From positions 1 through 6,152 of the forward strand of contig CAZECM010000138.1 of assembly GCA_964510785.1 (NCBI GenBank): a DNA stretch of 6,152 nucleotides, read 5' to 3'. The DNA is from JAAYZM01 sp964510785 (GTDB lineage Bacteria > Actinomycetota > Actinomycetes > Actinomycetales > Cellulomonadaceae). Below are positions 1-6,152 of this stretch, piece after piece; the stretch's first letter is position 1, and the number at the start of each line of letters is the position of its first letter. The notes beneath the pieces were generated by a model, which searched no databases, was not told the DNA's origin, and saw only the letters and a program-made list of their open reading frames with translations. The position numbers were made by a program, and so were the translations under genes.

Positions 1-802
1 CCATCGCGTCGCCGAGCCAGGACTGCAGCGGGAACTGCGCCGACTTGCCGCACGCGGCGAGCAGGAGGGAGAGCCCGATGATCGTCACGGTCGTCGAGTC
101 GAGCGAGCCCACGGCGGCGAACACGGACGTGAAGTCGAGCGCACCGACCGAGGCGAACATCACCATCATCGCGATGAGCAGGCCGAGGTCACCTACCCGG
201 TTGGCGACGAACGCCTTCTTCGCGGCGACGGCGTACTCGGTGCGGAAGTTCCAGAACCCGATCAGCAGGTACGAGGCGAGGCCCACGCCCTCCCAGCCCA
301 CGAACAGCAGCAGGTAGGAGTCCGCGAGGACGAGCAGCAGCATCGCCGCGATGAAGAGGTTGAGGTAGGCGAAGAACCGCCGACGGTCGGCGTCGTGCTC
401 CATGTACGCGACGGAGTAGACGTGGATGAGCGAGCCCACGAACGTCACGAGCAGCACGAACGTCAACGACAACGGGTCGAGGCGCAGCCCGGCCGCGAGC
501 GAGAGCTGGCCCGCCGAGATCCAGTCGAACAGGTCGAGCTCGACGACGCGCTCGGCGGCGGGCGCCCGGAGCAGCGAGACGAGCACGGCGGCACCGAGCA
601 GGAACGCGGCCGACGAGGCGCCGACGCCGAACCAGTGGCCCCAGCGGTTCGAGCGCTTGCCCGCGAGCAGCAGGATCCCGGCCGAGACGAGCGGGATGGC
701 CACGAGCAGCCACGAGGACTGCTGCCAGACACCGCTCGGAGCGATCGGCGCCACGATGTCCGCGAAGGGTAGGCGCGCGGTGGTCAGGGTGTGCACACTC
801 AT
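1..802 (-). CDS. nuoL: NADH-quinone oxidoreductase subunit L, 3'-truncated by window edge
   Basis: NuoL (ND5 family) is the distal antiporter-like proton pump of complex I. The frame is open from the ATG at 800-802 to the left edge with no stop, giving 267 residues of a protein usually above 600. Hydrophobic helices begin at about residue 30. Family landmarks are LRLDPLSL at 106-113, a VYSVAYMEHD segment at 128-137, FVGWEGVGLASYLLIGFW at 167-184, VANRVGDLG at 199-207, and CGKSAQFPLQSWLGDAM at 251-267. E171 and K253 correspond to the pump residues E144 and K229 of E. coli NuoL, and D205 to its conserved Asp. The last partial codon starts with G, as expected for the Glu that follows in the family. 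The gene starts four bases after nuoK, so it is the only junction here without an overlap. The lateral helix and pump C-terminus are outside the window; nuoM probably follows. Confidence 0.96.
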   Translation of the reverse strand, partial: MSVHTLTTARLPFADIVAPIAPSGVWQQSSWLLVAIPLVSAGILLLAGKRSNRWGHWFGVGASSAAFLLGAAVLVSLLRAPAAERVVELDLFDWISAGQLSLAAGLRLDPLSLTFVLLVTFVGSLIHVYSVAYMEHDADRRRFFAYLNLFIAAMLLLVLADSYLLLFVGWEGVGLASYLLIGFWNFRTEYAVAAKKAFVANRVGDLGLLIAMMVMFASVGALDFTSVFAAVGSLDSTTVTIIGLSLLLAACGKSAQFPLQSWLGDAM

Positions 803-806
803 CCCC

Positions 807-1106
807 TCAGTTCCTCAACAGGTTGACGTCGTCCACCGAGGCGGACCGGCGGGTGCGGAAGATCGCCACGATGATCGCGAGGCCGATGACGACCTCCGCG
901 GCCGCGACGACCATGACGAAGAAGGCGAAGACCTGGCCCTCGAGGTTGCCGTGCATGCGCGAGAACGTGATGAGCGCGAGGTTCGTGGCGTTGAGCATGA
1001 GCTCGACGCCCATGAACACGATGATGGCGTTGCGCCGCAGCAGCACCGTCGAGGCGCCGATCGTGAACAGCAGGGTGGCGAGCACCAAGTAGTTGGTGAG
1101 GCTCAC
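807..1106 (-). CDS. nuoK: NADH-quinone oxidoreductase subunit K
   Basis: NuoK (ND4L family) is a small membrane subunit forming part of a proton channel in complex I. From the GTG at 1104-1106 it is 99 residues, almost exactly the usual length. Three hydrophobic helices lie at about 4-22, 27-46 and 57-83. The two essential membrane glutamates of the family are seen as E35 (in MGVELMLNA) and E71 (in AAAEVVIGLA), matching E36 and E72 of E. coli. The R24-R25 pair on the loop after the first helix is also kept. The frame remains open upstream to an ATG at 1155-1157, but that would add 17 residues encoded over the nuoJ end and not seen in the family. The GTG overlaps the nuoJ stop (GTGA). The stop lies four bases before nuoL. 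Confidence 0.97.
   Translation of the reverse strand: MSLTNYLVLATLLFTIGASTVLLRRNAIIVFMGVELMLNATNLALITFSRMHGNLEGQVFAFFVMVVAAAEVVIGLAIIVAIFRTRRSASVDDVNLLRN
812..816 (-). promoter_or_regulatory. Shine-Dalgarno of nuoL
   Basis: GAGGA lies nine bases before the nuoL ATG (800-802), inside the last codons of nuoK. It supports this as the start. Confidence 0.7.
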
Positions 1107-1948
1107 TGCGGAGCACCGCCTTCCTGGGCGTTCAGGTCCTCGGTCGTGGTGAGCCACTGGTCCTCGGGCACGGCCTCGTGCTCGAGGGCGTACGCCTCGG
1201 CCGCGGCCTCCTGACCGCGGATGCGCAGGACCCTCGAGACGGACTCCTCGATCGGCTCGCCGTGCGGGTCGAGCGCGGGGACGTCCATCGCGTTGTGCCG
1301 TGCGTACACGCCCGGGGCCGCGAGCGGCGTCAGGCGACCGCCGGCGGCGACCTTCGCGTCCGCCATCTCACGCTGGCCGATGCGCTTCGTGAGCCGGCGC
1401 CGGTGGGTCAGGATCAGCGCACCGAGCGCCGCCGTCACGAGCAGGGCGCCCACGGCCTCGAAGGCGAGCACGAAGTTGCCGAACACGAGCCGGCTCACCG
1501 CGACGGGGTTGGAGTCCGCGTTCGCGACGTCGAGCCCGACCGCGGTCGGGAAGGTCGCGCGGGTGACGATCGAGAGCAGGACGATGCCGATGCCGAGCCC
1601 GGCGAGGACGCCGATCCATCGCTGGGCAGAGAGCGTCTCGACGAGCGAGTCGGAGGAGTCGACGCCCACGAGCATGAGCACGAAGAGGAAGAGCATCATG
1701 ATCGCGCCCGTGTAGACGACCACCTGGACGAAGCCGAGGAAGTGCGCGTCCTGCGCGATGTAGATGATCGCGAGACCGACCATGACGCCGGCGATCGAGA
1801 CCGCGACGTGCACGGTGCGTCGCGAGAACAGCAGCCCGAGCGCGCCGATCACCATGAGCGGTGCGAGCACCCAGAACAGCACGGCCTCACCGGACGAGGT
1901 GGTGCCCGCCTCGGTGAGCGAGGCCTGCAGGGCGGCGGCGACCGTCAT
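1103..1948 (-). CDS. nuoJ: NADH-quinone oxidoreductase subunit J
   Basis: NuoJ (ND6 family) is a membrane-arm subunit that links the quinone site in NuoH to the NuoK proton channel. The product is 281 residues. About five hydrophobic helices are visible at 22-42, 46-64, 71-95, 110-130 and 155-180. The third contains the most conserved family segment, FVQVVVYTGAIMMLFLFVLM at 73-92, which includes Y79 and the Gly region where the helix bends in known structures. The reading frame stays open far upstream into nuoI, but that part matches nothing; I place the start at the ATG overlapping the nuoI stop because the protein from there matches NuoJ. A hydrophilic tail of about 95 residues follows the last helix, making it longer than enterobacterial NuoJ (about 184 residues) and close to the mycobacterial form. 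The TGA stop overlaps the nuoK GTG. Confidence 0.97.
   Translation of the reverse strand: MTVAAALQASLTEAGTTSSGEAVLFWVLAPLMVIGALGLLFSRRTVHVAVSIAGVMVGLAIIYIAQDAHFLGFVQVVVYTGAIMMLFLFVLMLVGVDSSDSLVETLSAQRWIGVLAGLGIGIVLLSIVTRATFPTAVGLDVANADSNPVAVSRLVFGNFVLAFEAVGALLVTAALGALILTHRRRLTKRIGQREMADAKVAAGGRLTPLAAPGVYARHNAMDVPALDPHGEPIEESVSRVLRIRGQEAAAEAYALEHEAVPEDQWLTTTEDLNAQEGGAPQ
1119..1125 (-). promoter_or_regulatory. Distant Shine-Dalgarno of nuoK
   Basis: AGGAAGG lies twelve bases before the GTG start of nuoK (1104-1106), within the end of nuoJ. This spacing is longer than optimal. Together with the GTG codon and the 4-base overlap, it suggests that nuoK depends on translational coupling to nuoJ. 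Confidence 0.5.
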
Positions 1949-2589
1949 CGGGCGGCCCCCTGCTGCGTCGGGGCGGCGAAGTTCTCCAGGGTCGGCTCCT
2001 CGGGGCGGTGCTCGGCGACCCACTCGACCTGCTCGGGGTGCACGGCGTTGACCTCGCCCCGGTAGTAGTCGTGGTGGTCCGTGCCGGGCACCATCGGGTG
2101 CGGCGCGGCGAGCGCCGTGGGTGCCATGGGCGCGAGCAGGTCCTGCTTCTCGAAGATGAGACCGCCGCGGTCGGGGCCGGCGAGCTCGAACTCGTTGGTC
2201 ATCGTGAGCGCGCGGGTGGGGCACGCCTCGATGCACAAGCCGCAGAAGATGCAGCGCAGGTAGTTGATCTGGTAGACGCGCCCGTAGCGCTCCCCCGGCG
2301 AGTACTGCGCGTCGGGCGAGTTGTCCGCACCCTCGACGTAGATCGCGTCCGCGGGGCAGGCCCACGCGCACAGCTCGCAACCGATGCACTTCTCGAGACC
2401 GTCGGCGTAGCGGTTGAGCTGGTGGCGCCCGTGGTAGCGGGGCTTCACCTGCGCCTGCTCGCGCGGGTACTGCTCCGTGACGATCGGCTTGAAGAGCGAG
2501 GAGAACGTCACCCCGAAGCCCGCGACCGGGGCGAACACGGCCCCGAGACCCTTGCGCTCGGGGATCAGCGGCTCGTACGCGTCACTCAT
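1945..2589 (-). CDS. nuoI: NADH-quinone oxidoreductase subunit I
   Basis: NuoI is the ferredoxin-like subunit that carries the last part of the electron wire (clusters N6a and N6b) before NuoB and quinone. It sits on the cytoplasmic side against NuoH. The 214-residue product has two complete 4Fe-4S motifs: C68-x2-C71-x2-C74-x3-C78P and C113-x2-C116-x2-C119-x3-C123P. The region before the first motif, including the YP and KPRYHGRH segments at about 41-56, is typical of the family. After about residue 150 comes a tail of some 65 residues without cysteine, rich in Pro, Glu and His (DHHDYY at 171-176). Such tails are common in actinobacterial NuoI, as far as I recall. The ATG overlaps the nuoH stop by eight bases and has a good Shine-Dalgarno. 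The TGA overlaps the nuoJ ATG. Confidence 0.98.
   Translation of the reverse strand: MSDAYEPLIPERKGLGAVFAPVAGFGVTFSSLFKPIVTEQYPREQAQVKPRYHGRHQLNRYADGLEKCIGCELCAWACPADAIYVEGADNSPDAQYSPGERYGRVYQINYLRCIFCGLCIEACPTRALTMTNEFELAGPDRGGLIFEKQDLLAPMAPTALAAPHPMVPGTDHHDYYRGEVNAVHPEQVEWVAEHRPEEPTLENFAAPTQQGAAR
1956..1961 (-). promoter_or_regulatory. Weak Shine-Dalgarno of nuoJ
   Basis: AGGGGG lies seven bases before the nuoJ ATG (1946-1948), inside the last codons of nuoI. The match to the anti-Shine-Dalgarno is only fair. The ATGA overlap suggests that nuoJ is mostly translated by ribosomes finishing nuoI. Confidence 0.55.
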
Positions 2590-3949
2590 CGTCGGACTCC
2601 TTCTCGTCAGCGTCGTCGCCCGGGGCGGCCTCGACCAGGACGGCGGTGCTCGCGCCCTGCTCCGCGGCAGCTGCCGCCTTCCGGCCTGCTCGCGGCGAGG
2701 GCGGCAGCACCTGGCCGGGCAGCGGTGGCACGGGGTACCCGTGGGCGAAGGCGTCGAACGGTTCGGGCTCGACCGCCTCGGGTGCCGGTTGCTTCTTCTC
2801 CGGCAGGAACAGCGTCGCGACGGCGCCCAGGAGCACGACTCCGGCCACGACCATGAGCGGTGTGCGCAGGTCGAGGTTCTCGAGCTCGAGCCGGACCACC
2901 TGGATCGTCGCGACGCACACGACGAAGACGAGGCCGATCGGGATGAGCACCTTCCAGCCGAACTTCATGAACTGGTCGTAGCGGAAGCGCAGCACCGAAC
3001 CGCGGATCCACACGAACAGGAACATGAACATCCAGACCTTGACCACGAACCACAGGAAGGGCCACCAGCCCTCGTTGAACATCCCGTCGTTGATCGCGGA
3101 CAGCGGCCAAGGCGCACGCCAGCCGCCGAGGAACAGCGTCGTGGCGACCGCCGAGACGTTGAGCATATTGATGTACTCGGCGAGGAAGAACCAGGCGAAC
3201 TTCATCGAGGAGTACTCGGTCATGAAGCCCGAGACGAGCTCGCCCTCGGCCTCGGGGAGGTCGAAGGGCAGCCGGTTCGTCTCGCCCACCATCGAGATGA
3301 CGTAGAGCACGAACGCCGGGAAGAGCGTCACGGCCCACCAGAAGCTCGCCTGCGCCTCGACGATCGATGACGTCGACATCGAGCCCGACATGATGATGAC
3401 GGCGACGAGCGCGAGGCTCATCGAGAGCTCGTAGGAGATGATCTGCGCCGTCGAGCGCACCGCGCCGAGCAGCGGGTACGTCGAGCCGGAGGACCAGCCG
3501 CCGAGCACGATGCCGTACACGCCCAGCGCCGTGATACCGAGGATGTAGAGCACGGAACCGGAGAAGTCCGTGAGCTGCAGCGGCGTCACGATGCCGAACA
3601 TCTCGACGGCCGGGCCGAACGGGATGACGGCGTAGATGAGCAGCGAGCACGTCACCGAGATCAGCGGCGCCAGGATGAAGATGAGCTTGTCCGCCGCCTT
3701 GACGGTCATGTCCTCCTTGAGGAGGAGCTTGCCGGCGTCGGCGAAGGACTGCAGCGAACCGAAGGGGCCGTGCCAGTTGGGGCCGGGGCGCAGCTGCATG
3801 CGTGCCACGAGGCGACGCTCGAACCACAGCGCGAACAGGACGCTCACGAGCAGGAAGACGATGATCGCGACGGCCTTGAGCAGCCAGATCCAGCCGTTGT
3901 CCTGCGAGAAGTCCGCGACGGGCATCGGGGAGGTGACCAGCAGGTTCAT
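2582..3949 (-). CDS. nuoH: NADH-quinone oxidoreductase subunit H
   Basis: NuoH (ND1 family) is the membrane subunit that joins the peripheral and membrane arms of complex I and forms most of the quinone channel. The 455-residue protein has about eight or nine hydrophobic helices between residues 20 and 382. Family signatures seen are ERR at 44-46, RPGPN at 54-58, SYELS at 172-176 with E174, and the acidic loop ETNRLPFDLPEAEGE at 223-237 followed by EYSSMKFAWFF. E223, D230, E233, E235 and E237 are the carboxylates usually linked to quinone coupling. The segment after RPGPN reads WHGPFG rather than the common RVGP, which resembles other actinobacterial NuoH. Residues about 384-455 form a hydrophilic tail, first rich in Pro and Ala, then ending in Asp and Glu. 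The start overlaps the nuoG stop (ATGA) and has a strong Shine-Dalgarno. The stop overlaps the nuoI start by eight bases. Confidence 0.98.
   Translation of the reverse strand: MNLLVTSPMPVADFSQDNGWIWLLKAVAIIVFLLVSVLFALWFERRLVARMQLRPGPNWHGPFGSLQSFADAGKLLLKEDMTVKAADKLIFILAPLISVTCSLLIYAVIPFGPAVEMFGIVTPLQLTDFSGSVLYILGITALGVYGIVLGGWSSGSTYPLLGAVRSTAQIISYELSMSLALVAVIIMSGSMSTSSIVEAQASFWWAVTLFPAFVLYVISMVGETNRLPFDLPEAEGELVSGFMTEYSSMKFAWFFLAEYINMLNVSAVATTLFLGGWRAPWPLSAINDGMFNEGWWPFLWFVVKVWMFMFLFVWIRGSVLRFRYDQFMKFGWKVLIPIGLVFVVCVATIQVVRLELENLDLRTPLMVVAGVVLLGAVATLFLPEKKQPAPEAVEPEPFDAFAHGYPVPPLPGQVLPPSPRAGRKAAAAAEQGASTAVLVEAAPGDDADEKESDDE
2597..2602 (-). promoter_or_regulatory. Shine-Dalgarno of nuoI
   Basis: AAGGAG lies seven bases before the nuoI ATG (2587-2589), inside the last codons of nuoH. 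Spacing and match are near ideal and support this start, which overlaps the nuoH stop. Confidence 0.82.
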
Positions 3950-6152
3950 GCCGTCACCTCCGCCGCCGGCTTCGCTACGGTGACGACGCTACCGGCACCC
4001 GCGCGCAGCGTGGCCCGGACCCGGGAGCCCGGCGAGTTGCCCGGCAGCCACACCACGTGGTCGGCCATCTCGGTCACGAGCGCGGGCAGCGTGATCGTGC
4101 CGTGCGCCGTGCTCACCGCGAGCTGCTCGCCGTCGGCCACGCCGACCGACTCGGCGGTGACCGCGGAGAGCCGCACCACGGGACGCTTGGCCGTCCCGGC
4201 GAGGAAGGCCTCGCCGTCCTGGCCGCGCCCGAGGTCGAGCAGGAGCCGCCACGTGGCGAGCACCGCCTGGCCGGGGCCGACCTCGACGACGGGGGCGGGC
4301 GCCGCGGTGGGGGCACCGGGACGCTCGCCGTCCCACAGGCCGAGCCCGGCGACCTCGACGTGGACGACGTCGGCGCTCGCGAGCCCGAGGTCGACGTCGA
4401 GCTCGTCCGCGAGGGAGTGCAGCACCCGGTAGTCCGAGAGCGCGTTGGACTCGATCGCCTGGCCGAAGGGCCGCAGGCGACCCTCCCAGTTGACGAACGT
4501 GCCCGCCTTCTCGCTCGGCGGGGCGACGGGGAGCACGACGTCGGCGAACTCGTGGACCGCGCTCTCGCGCACCTCGAGACTCACCACGACGTCGGCCGCC
4601 GCGAGCGCCGCGCGGGCCAGCTCGGGGTCGGGCAGGTCGTCGAGCTCGAGCCCGCCGAGCACGAGGCCCGAGAGCTCGCCCGCCGCCGCCGCTGCGAGGA
4701 TCGCCGCGGTGTCGCGCCCCGCGGTGGCCGGGAGCGAGTCGACGCCCCACTCCGTCGCCGTGTCGACGCGCGCCGCGGAGTCCGAGACGGGCCGACCACC
4801 GGGCAGCAGGTTCGGCAGGGTGCCCGACTCGACACCGGCGCGCTCGCCGATGCGACGAGGGATCCATGCGAGGCGGGCTCCCGTGCGCTCGGCGAGGCGC
4901 AGAGCGGCGCTGAGCGCACCCGGTACCTCGGCGAGGCGCTCACCGACGAGGACGATGCCGCCGTCGGCCAGTCCCGCCGCGGCCGCGGCGAAGTTGCCGT
5001 CCGCGTGGCCCGAGGCGAGGGCGTCGAGCACCTCGGCCTCCGTGCCGGGAGCGGCCTGCAGGAGCGTGCCGCGCATGCGTGCGAGACCCGTCGAGGCGAA
5101 CGGGGCGACGGAGTAGACCTTCGTGCGGCCCGCGGTCGCACCCTTGCGCAGGCGCAGGAAGACGACGCCGCCCTCCTCCTCGGCCTCGAAGCCCACGAGC
5201 ACGACGCTCGCGGCGGACTCGAGGTCCGCGAACGTCACGTCGATGCCGCTCGCGGCGACGGTGTGGGCGAGGAACTGCGCCTCCTCCGCGCTGTGCGCGC
5301 GGGCGCGGTGGTCCACGTCGTTCGTGCCGAGCGCGACGCGCGCGAACTTCGCGTACGCGTAGGCGTCCTCGAGCGTGAGGCGCCCGCCGGGCAGCACGCC
5401 GACACCGTGGGCGTCACGCGCGGCGCCCAGGGCGGCCGCCGCGACCTCGAGGGCCTCGACCCAGCTCGCGGGGCGCAGCTCGCCACGAGTGCCGTCGTCG
5501 GCCCGGTCCCGCACGAGCGGGTGGGTCAGGCGGTCGGGCGACTTCTGCCACGTGAACGCGAAGCGGTCCTTGTCGGTGATCCACTCCTCGTTGACGACGG
5601 CGTCCTCGCCCGCGAGGCGACGCAGCACGGTGTTGCGGCGCAGGTCGACGCGGATGGCCGAGCCGTTCGCGTCGTGCTCGGCGATCACGGGCGTCGAGAC
5701 GAGGTCGAACGGCCGCGAACGGAACCGGTAGGCCGCGGACGTGAGGGCACCCACGGGACAGATCTGGATCGTGTTGCCCGAGAAGTAGGAGGAGAAGCGC
5801 CGGCCCGAGGCGTCGAGCCGCGCGTCACCCATCGGGGCGTCGCCCTCGAAGTGGAGCAGGTCGGTGTCGAACGTGCCGATCTGCTGCTTCGCGCCGCGCT
5901 CCTGCAGGTCGATGAACGGGTCGCCCGCGATCTCGTCGGAGAACCGCGTGCAGCGCTGGCACAGGATGCAGCGCTCCCGGTCGAGCAGCACCTGGGTCGA
6001 GACGGACAGCGGCTTGGTGTACGTGCGCTTCGCGTCGATGAAGCGCGTCTCGGCCCGGCCGTTGCTCATCGCCTGGTTCTGCAGGGGGCACTCGCCACCC
6101 TTGTCGCACACCGGGCAGTCGAGCGGGTGGTTGATGAGCAGCAGCTCCATGA
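3946..6152 (-). CDS. nuoG: NADH-quinone oxidoreductase subunit G, 5'-truncated by window edge
   Basis: This is the large iron-sulfur subunit of the complex I peripheral arm; it passes electrons from the NADH-oxidising module towards NuoI and quinone. 734 residues are visible, numbered here from the ATG at 6148-6150. That Met is internal: the two bases before it fit the end of a Val codon, and the N-terminal 2Fe-2S domain (cluster N1b, roughly 100 residues) lies off the right edge. The N5 motif is seen at H8, C12, C15 and C21, and the N4 motif at C61, C64, C67 and C131. A molybdopterin-oxidoreductase-like domain follows (about 145-600), then a C-terminal dinucleotide-binding-like barrel (about 655-730). 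Family knowledge says this domain is not catalytic in complex I. The four N7 ligand positions are A157, D160, S164 and T192 instead of Cys. About 20 extra residues lie between the third and fourth N4 cysteines. The stop TGA overlaps the nuoH ATG. Identity is secure; the true start is not visible. Confidence 0.97.
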   Translation of the reverse strand, partial: MELLLINHPLDCPVCDKGGECPLQNQAMSNGRAETRFIDAKRTYTKPLSVSTQVLLDRERCILCQRCTRFSDEIAGDPFIDLQERGAKQQIGTFDTDLLHFEGDAPMGDARLDASGRRFSSYFSGNTIQICPVGALTSAAYRFRSRPFDLVSTPVIAEHDANGSAIRVDLRRNTVLRRLAGEDAVVNEEWITDKDRFAFTWQKSPDRLTHPLVRDRADDGTRGELRPASWVEALEVAAAALGAARDAHGVGVLPGGRLTLEDAYAYAKFARVALGTNDVDHRARAHSAEEAQFLAHTVAASGIDVTFADLESAASVVLVGFEAEEEGGVVFLRLRKGATAGRTKVYSVAPFASTGLARMRGTLLQAAPGTEAEVLDALASGHADGNFAAAAAGLADGGIVLVGERLAEVPGALSAALRLAERTGARLAWIPRRIGERAGVESGTLPNLLPGGRPVSDSAARVDTATEWGVDSLPATAGRDTAAILAAAAAGELSGLVLGGLELDDLPDPELARAALAAADVVVSLEVRESAVHEFADVVLPVAPPSEKAGTFVNWEGRLRPFGQAIESNALSDYRVLHSLADELDVDLGLASADVVHVEVAGLGLWDGERPGAPTAAPAPVVEVGPGQAVLATWRLLLDLGRGQDGEAFLAGTAKRPVVRLSAVTAESVGVADGEQLAVSTAHGTITLPALVTEMADHVVWLPGNSPGSRVRATLRAGAGSVVTVAKPAAEVTA
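3954..3961 (-). promoter_or_regulatory. Shine-Dalgarno of nuoH
   Basis: The sequence GGAGGTGA lies inside the last codons of nuoG, four bases before the ATG at 3947-3949 (seven from the GGAGG core). It is the strongest ribosome binding site in the window. It decides in favour of this start over the next in-frame Met at codon 9, which has no such site. Confidence 0.88.
5575..5682 (-). other. Vestigial N7 cluster site in NuoG, all four Cys replaced
   Basis: In NuoG proteins that carry the off-pathway 4Fe-4S cluster N7, the ligands follow C-x2-C-x3-C-x27-C at the start of the molybdopterin-like domain. Here the same spacing picks out A157 (GCC), D160 (GAC), S164 (TCG) and T192 (ACC). The flanks are well conserved: STP upstream, RRLAG and VNEEW between the third and fourth positions, and DKDRFAF after the last. 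The fold is therefore kept while the ligands are lost. The assignment rests on spacing and remembered homologs, not on a computed alignment. Confidence 0.82.
5758..5970 (-). other. Cluster N4 ligand set in NuoG
   Basis: Codons 61-131 hold C61-x2-C64-x2-C67 and the distant C131, which sits in the family motif CPVGAL. These are the ligands of the 4Fe-4S cluster N4. The gap between C67 and C131 is 63 residues. From memory it is about 42 in the Thermus protein; the extra length lies at about residues 97-119. Confidence 0.9.
6088..6129 (-). other. Cluster N5 ligand motif in NuoG
   Basis: Codons 8-21 of the visible NuoG encode H-x3-C-x2-C-x5-C (H8, C12, C15, C21). This is the unusual His-plus-three-Cys ligand set of the 4Fe-4S cluster N5 in the NuoG family. 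All four ligands are present, so the cluster should form. Confidence 0.93.

Noticed and set aside
807..1157. A longer NuoK starting at the ATG at 1157
   Set aside because: The 17 added residues are hydrophilic, lie over the nuoJ 3' end and are absent from the family. The GTG at 1106 gives the normal 99 residues.
426..1214. A plus-strand open frame of 262 codons antisense to nuoL and nuoK
   Set aside because: It is antisense to two genes with clear family signatures. Its composition is low-complexity and resembles no known protein.
1178..2065. A plus-strand open frame of 295 codons antisense to nuoJ
   Set aside because: It is dominated by Arg, Asp, Glu, His and Gly, the usual antisense shadow of a GC-rich gene, and has no recognisable domain.
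1103..2389. A 428-residue minus-strand reading frame that would extend NuoJ upstream by 147 residues
   Set aside because: The upstream part is an out-of-frame reading of nuoI, rich in Arg and Ala with no NuoJ similarity. NuoJ begins at the ATG at 1948, which overlaps the nuoI stop.
2008..3370. Two long plus-strand open frames (2008-2856 and 2477-3370) antisense to nuoI and nuoH
   Set aside because: Both are biased towards Arg, Glu, Asp, His and Gly and lie opposite confidently identified genes. Codon bias explains them.
2607..3827. A minus-strand frame of 406 codons inside nuoH
   Set aside because: It is an alternative frame of nuoH, very rich in Arg, while the nuoH frame gives a full-length match to the family.
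3989..4867. A minus-strand frame of 292 codons inside nuoG
   Set aside because: It is an out-of-frame reading of the nuoG C-terminal half, made almost wholly of Arg, Ala and Gly.
6148..6150. The ATG near the right edge as the true start of nuoG
   Set aside because: It is followed within eight residues by the N5 ligand motif, while the family has a 2Fe-2S domain of about 100 residues before it. The gene is cut by the window edge.

Overview
This window is an ordinary stretch of an actinobacterial respiratory complex I (NADH:quinone oxidoreductase, nuo) operon. It is read entirely from the minus strand. The DNA is very GC-rich. The proteins resemble the actinobacterial forms of these subunits: a NuoG of modest length, and NuoH and NuoJ with long hydrophilic C-terminal tails. 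I infer a high-GC actinobacterium, possibly in the Micrococcales near Cellulomonas, but the species cannot be fixed from this sequence alone.

Read in the direction of transcription (high to low coordinates), the order is nuoG (5' end cut off by the right edge), nuoH, nuoI, nuoJ, nuoK and nuoL (3' end cut off by the left edge). This is the standard G-H-I-J-K-L order. There is no intergenic DNA beyond 4 bases. The junctions are a 4-base ATGA overlap (nuoG/nuoH), an 8-base overlap (nuoH/nuoI), a 4-base ATGA overlap (nuoI/nuoJ), a 4-base GTGA overlap (nuoJ/nuoK) and a 4-base gap (nuoK/nuoL). The start sites of nuoH, nuoI and nuoL have clear Shine-Dalgarno sequences, and those of nuoJ and nuoK have weaker ones. 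I see no promoter, terminator, RNA gene, repeat, mobile element or CRISPR array.

The genes build one machine. NuoG and NuoI carry iron-sulfur clusters of the electron wire in the peripheral arm. NuoH forms the membrane anchor and quinone channel. NuoJ, NuoK and NuoL are proton-pumping membrane-arm subunits. The ligands expected for N4 and N5 (NuoG), N6a and N6b (NuoI), and the key pump carboxylates and lysine (NuoK, NuoL) are present.

The most noteworthy detail is in NuoG. The four positions where some bacterial homologs carry the cysteines of the extra cluster N7 are occupied by Ala, Asp, Ser and Thr at the exact N7 spacing (x2, x3, x27), so this protein should lack N7. I found no evidence of an undescribed system here.
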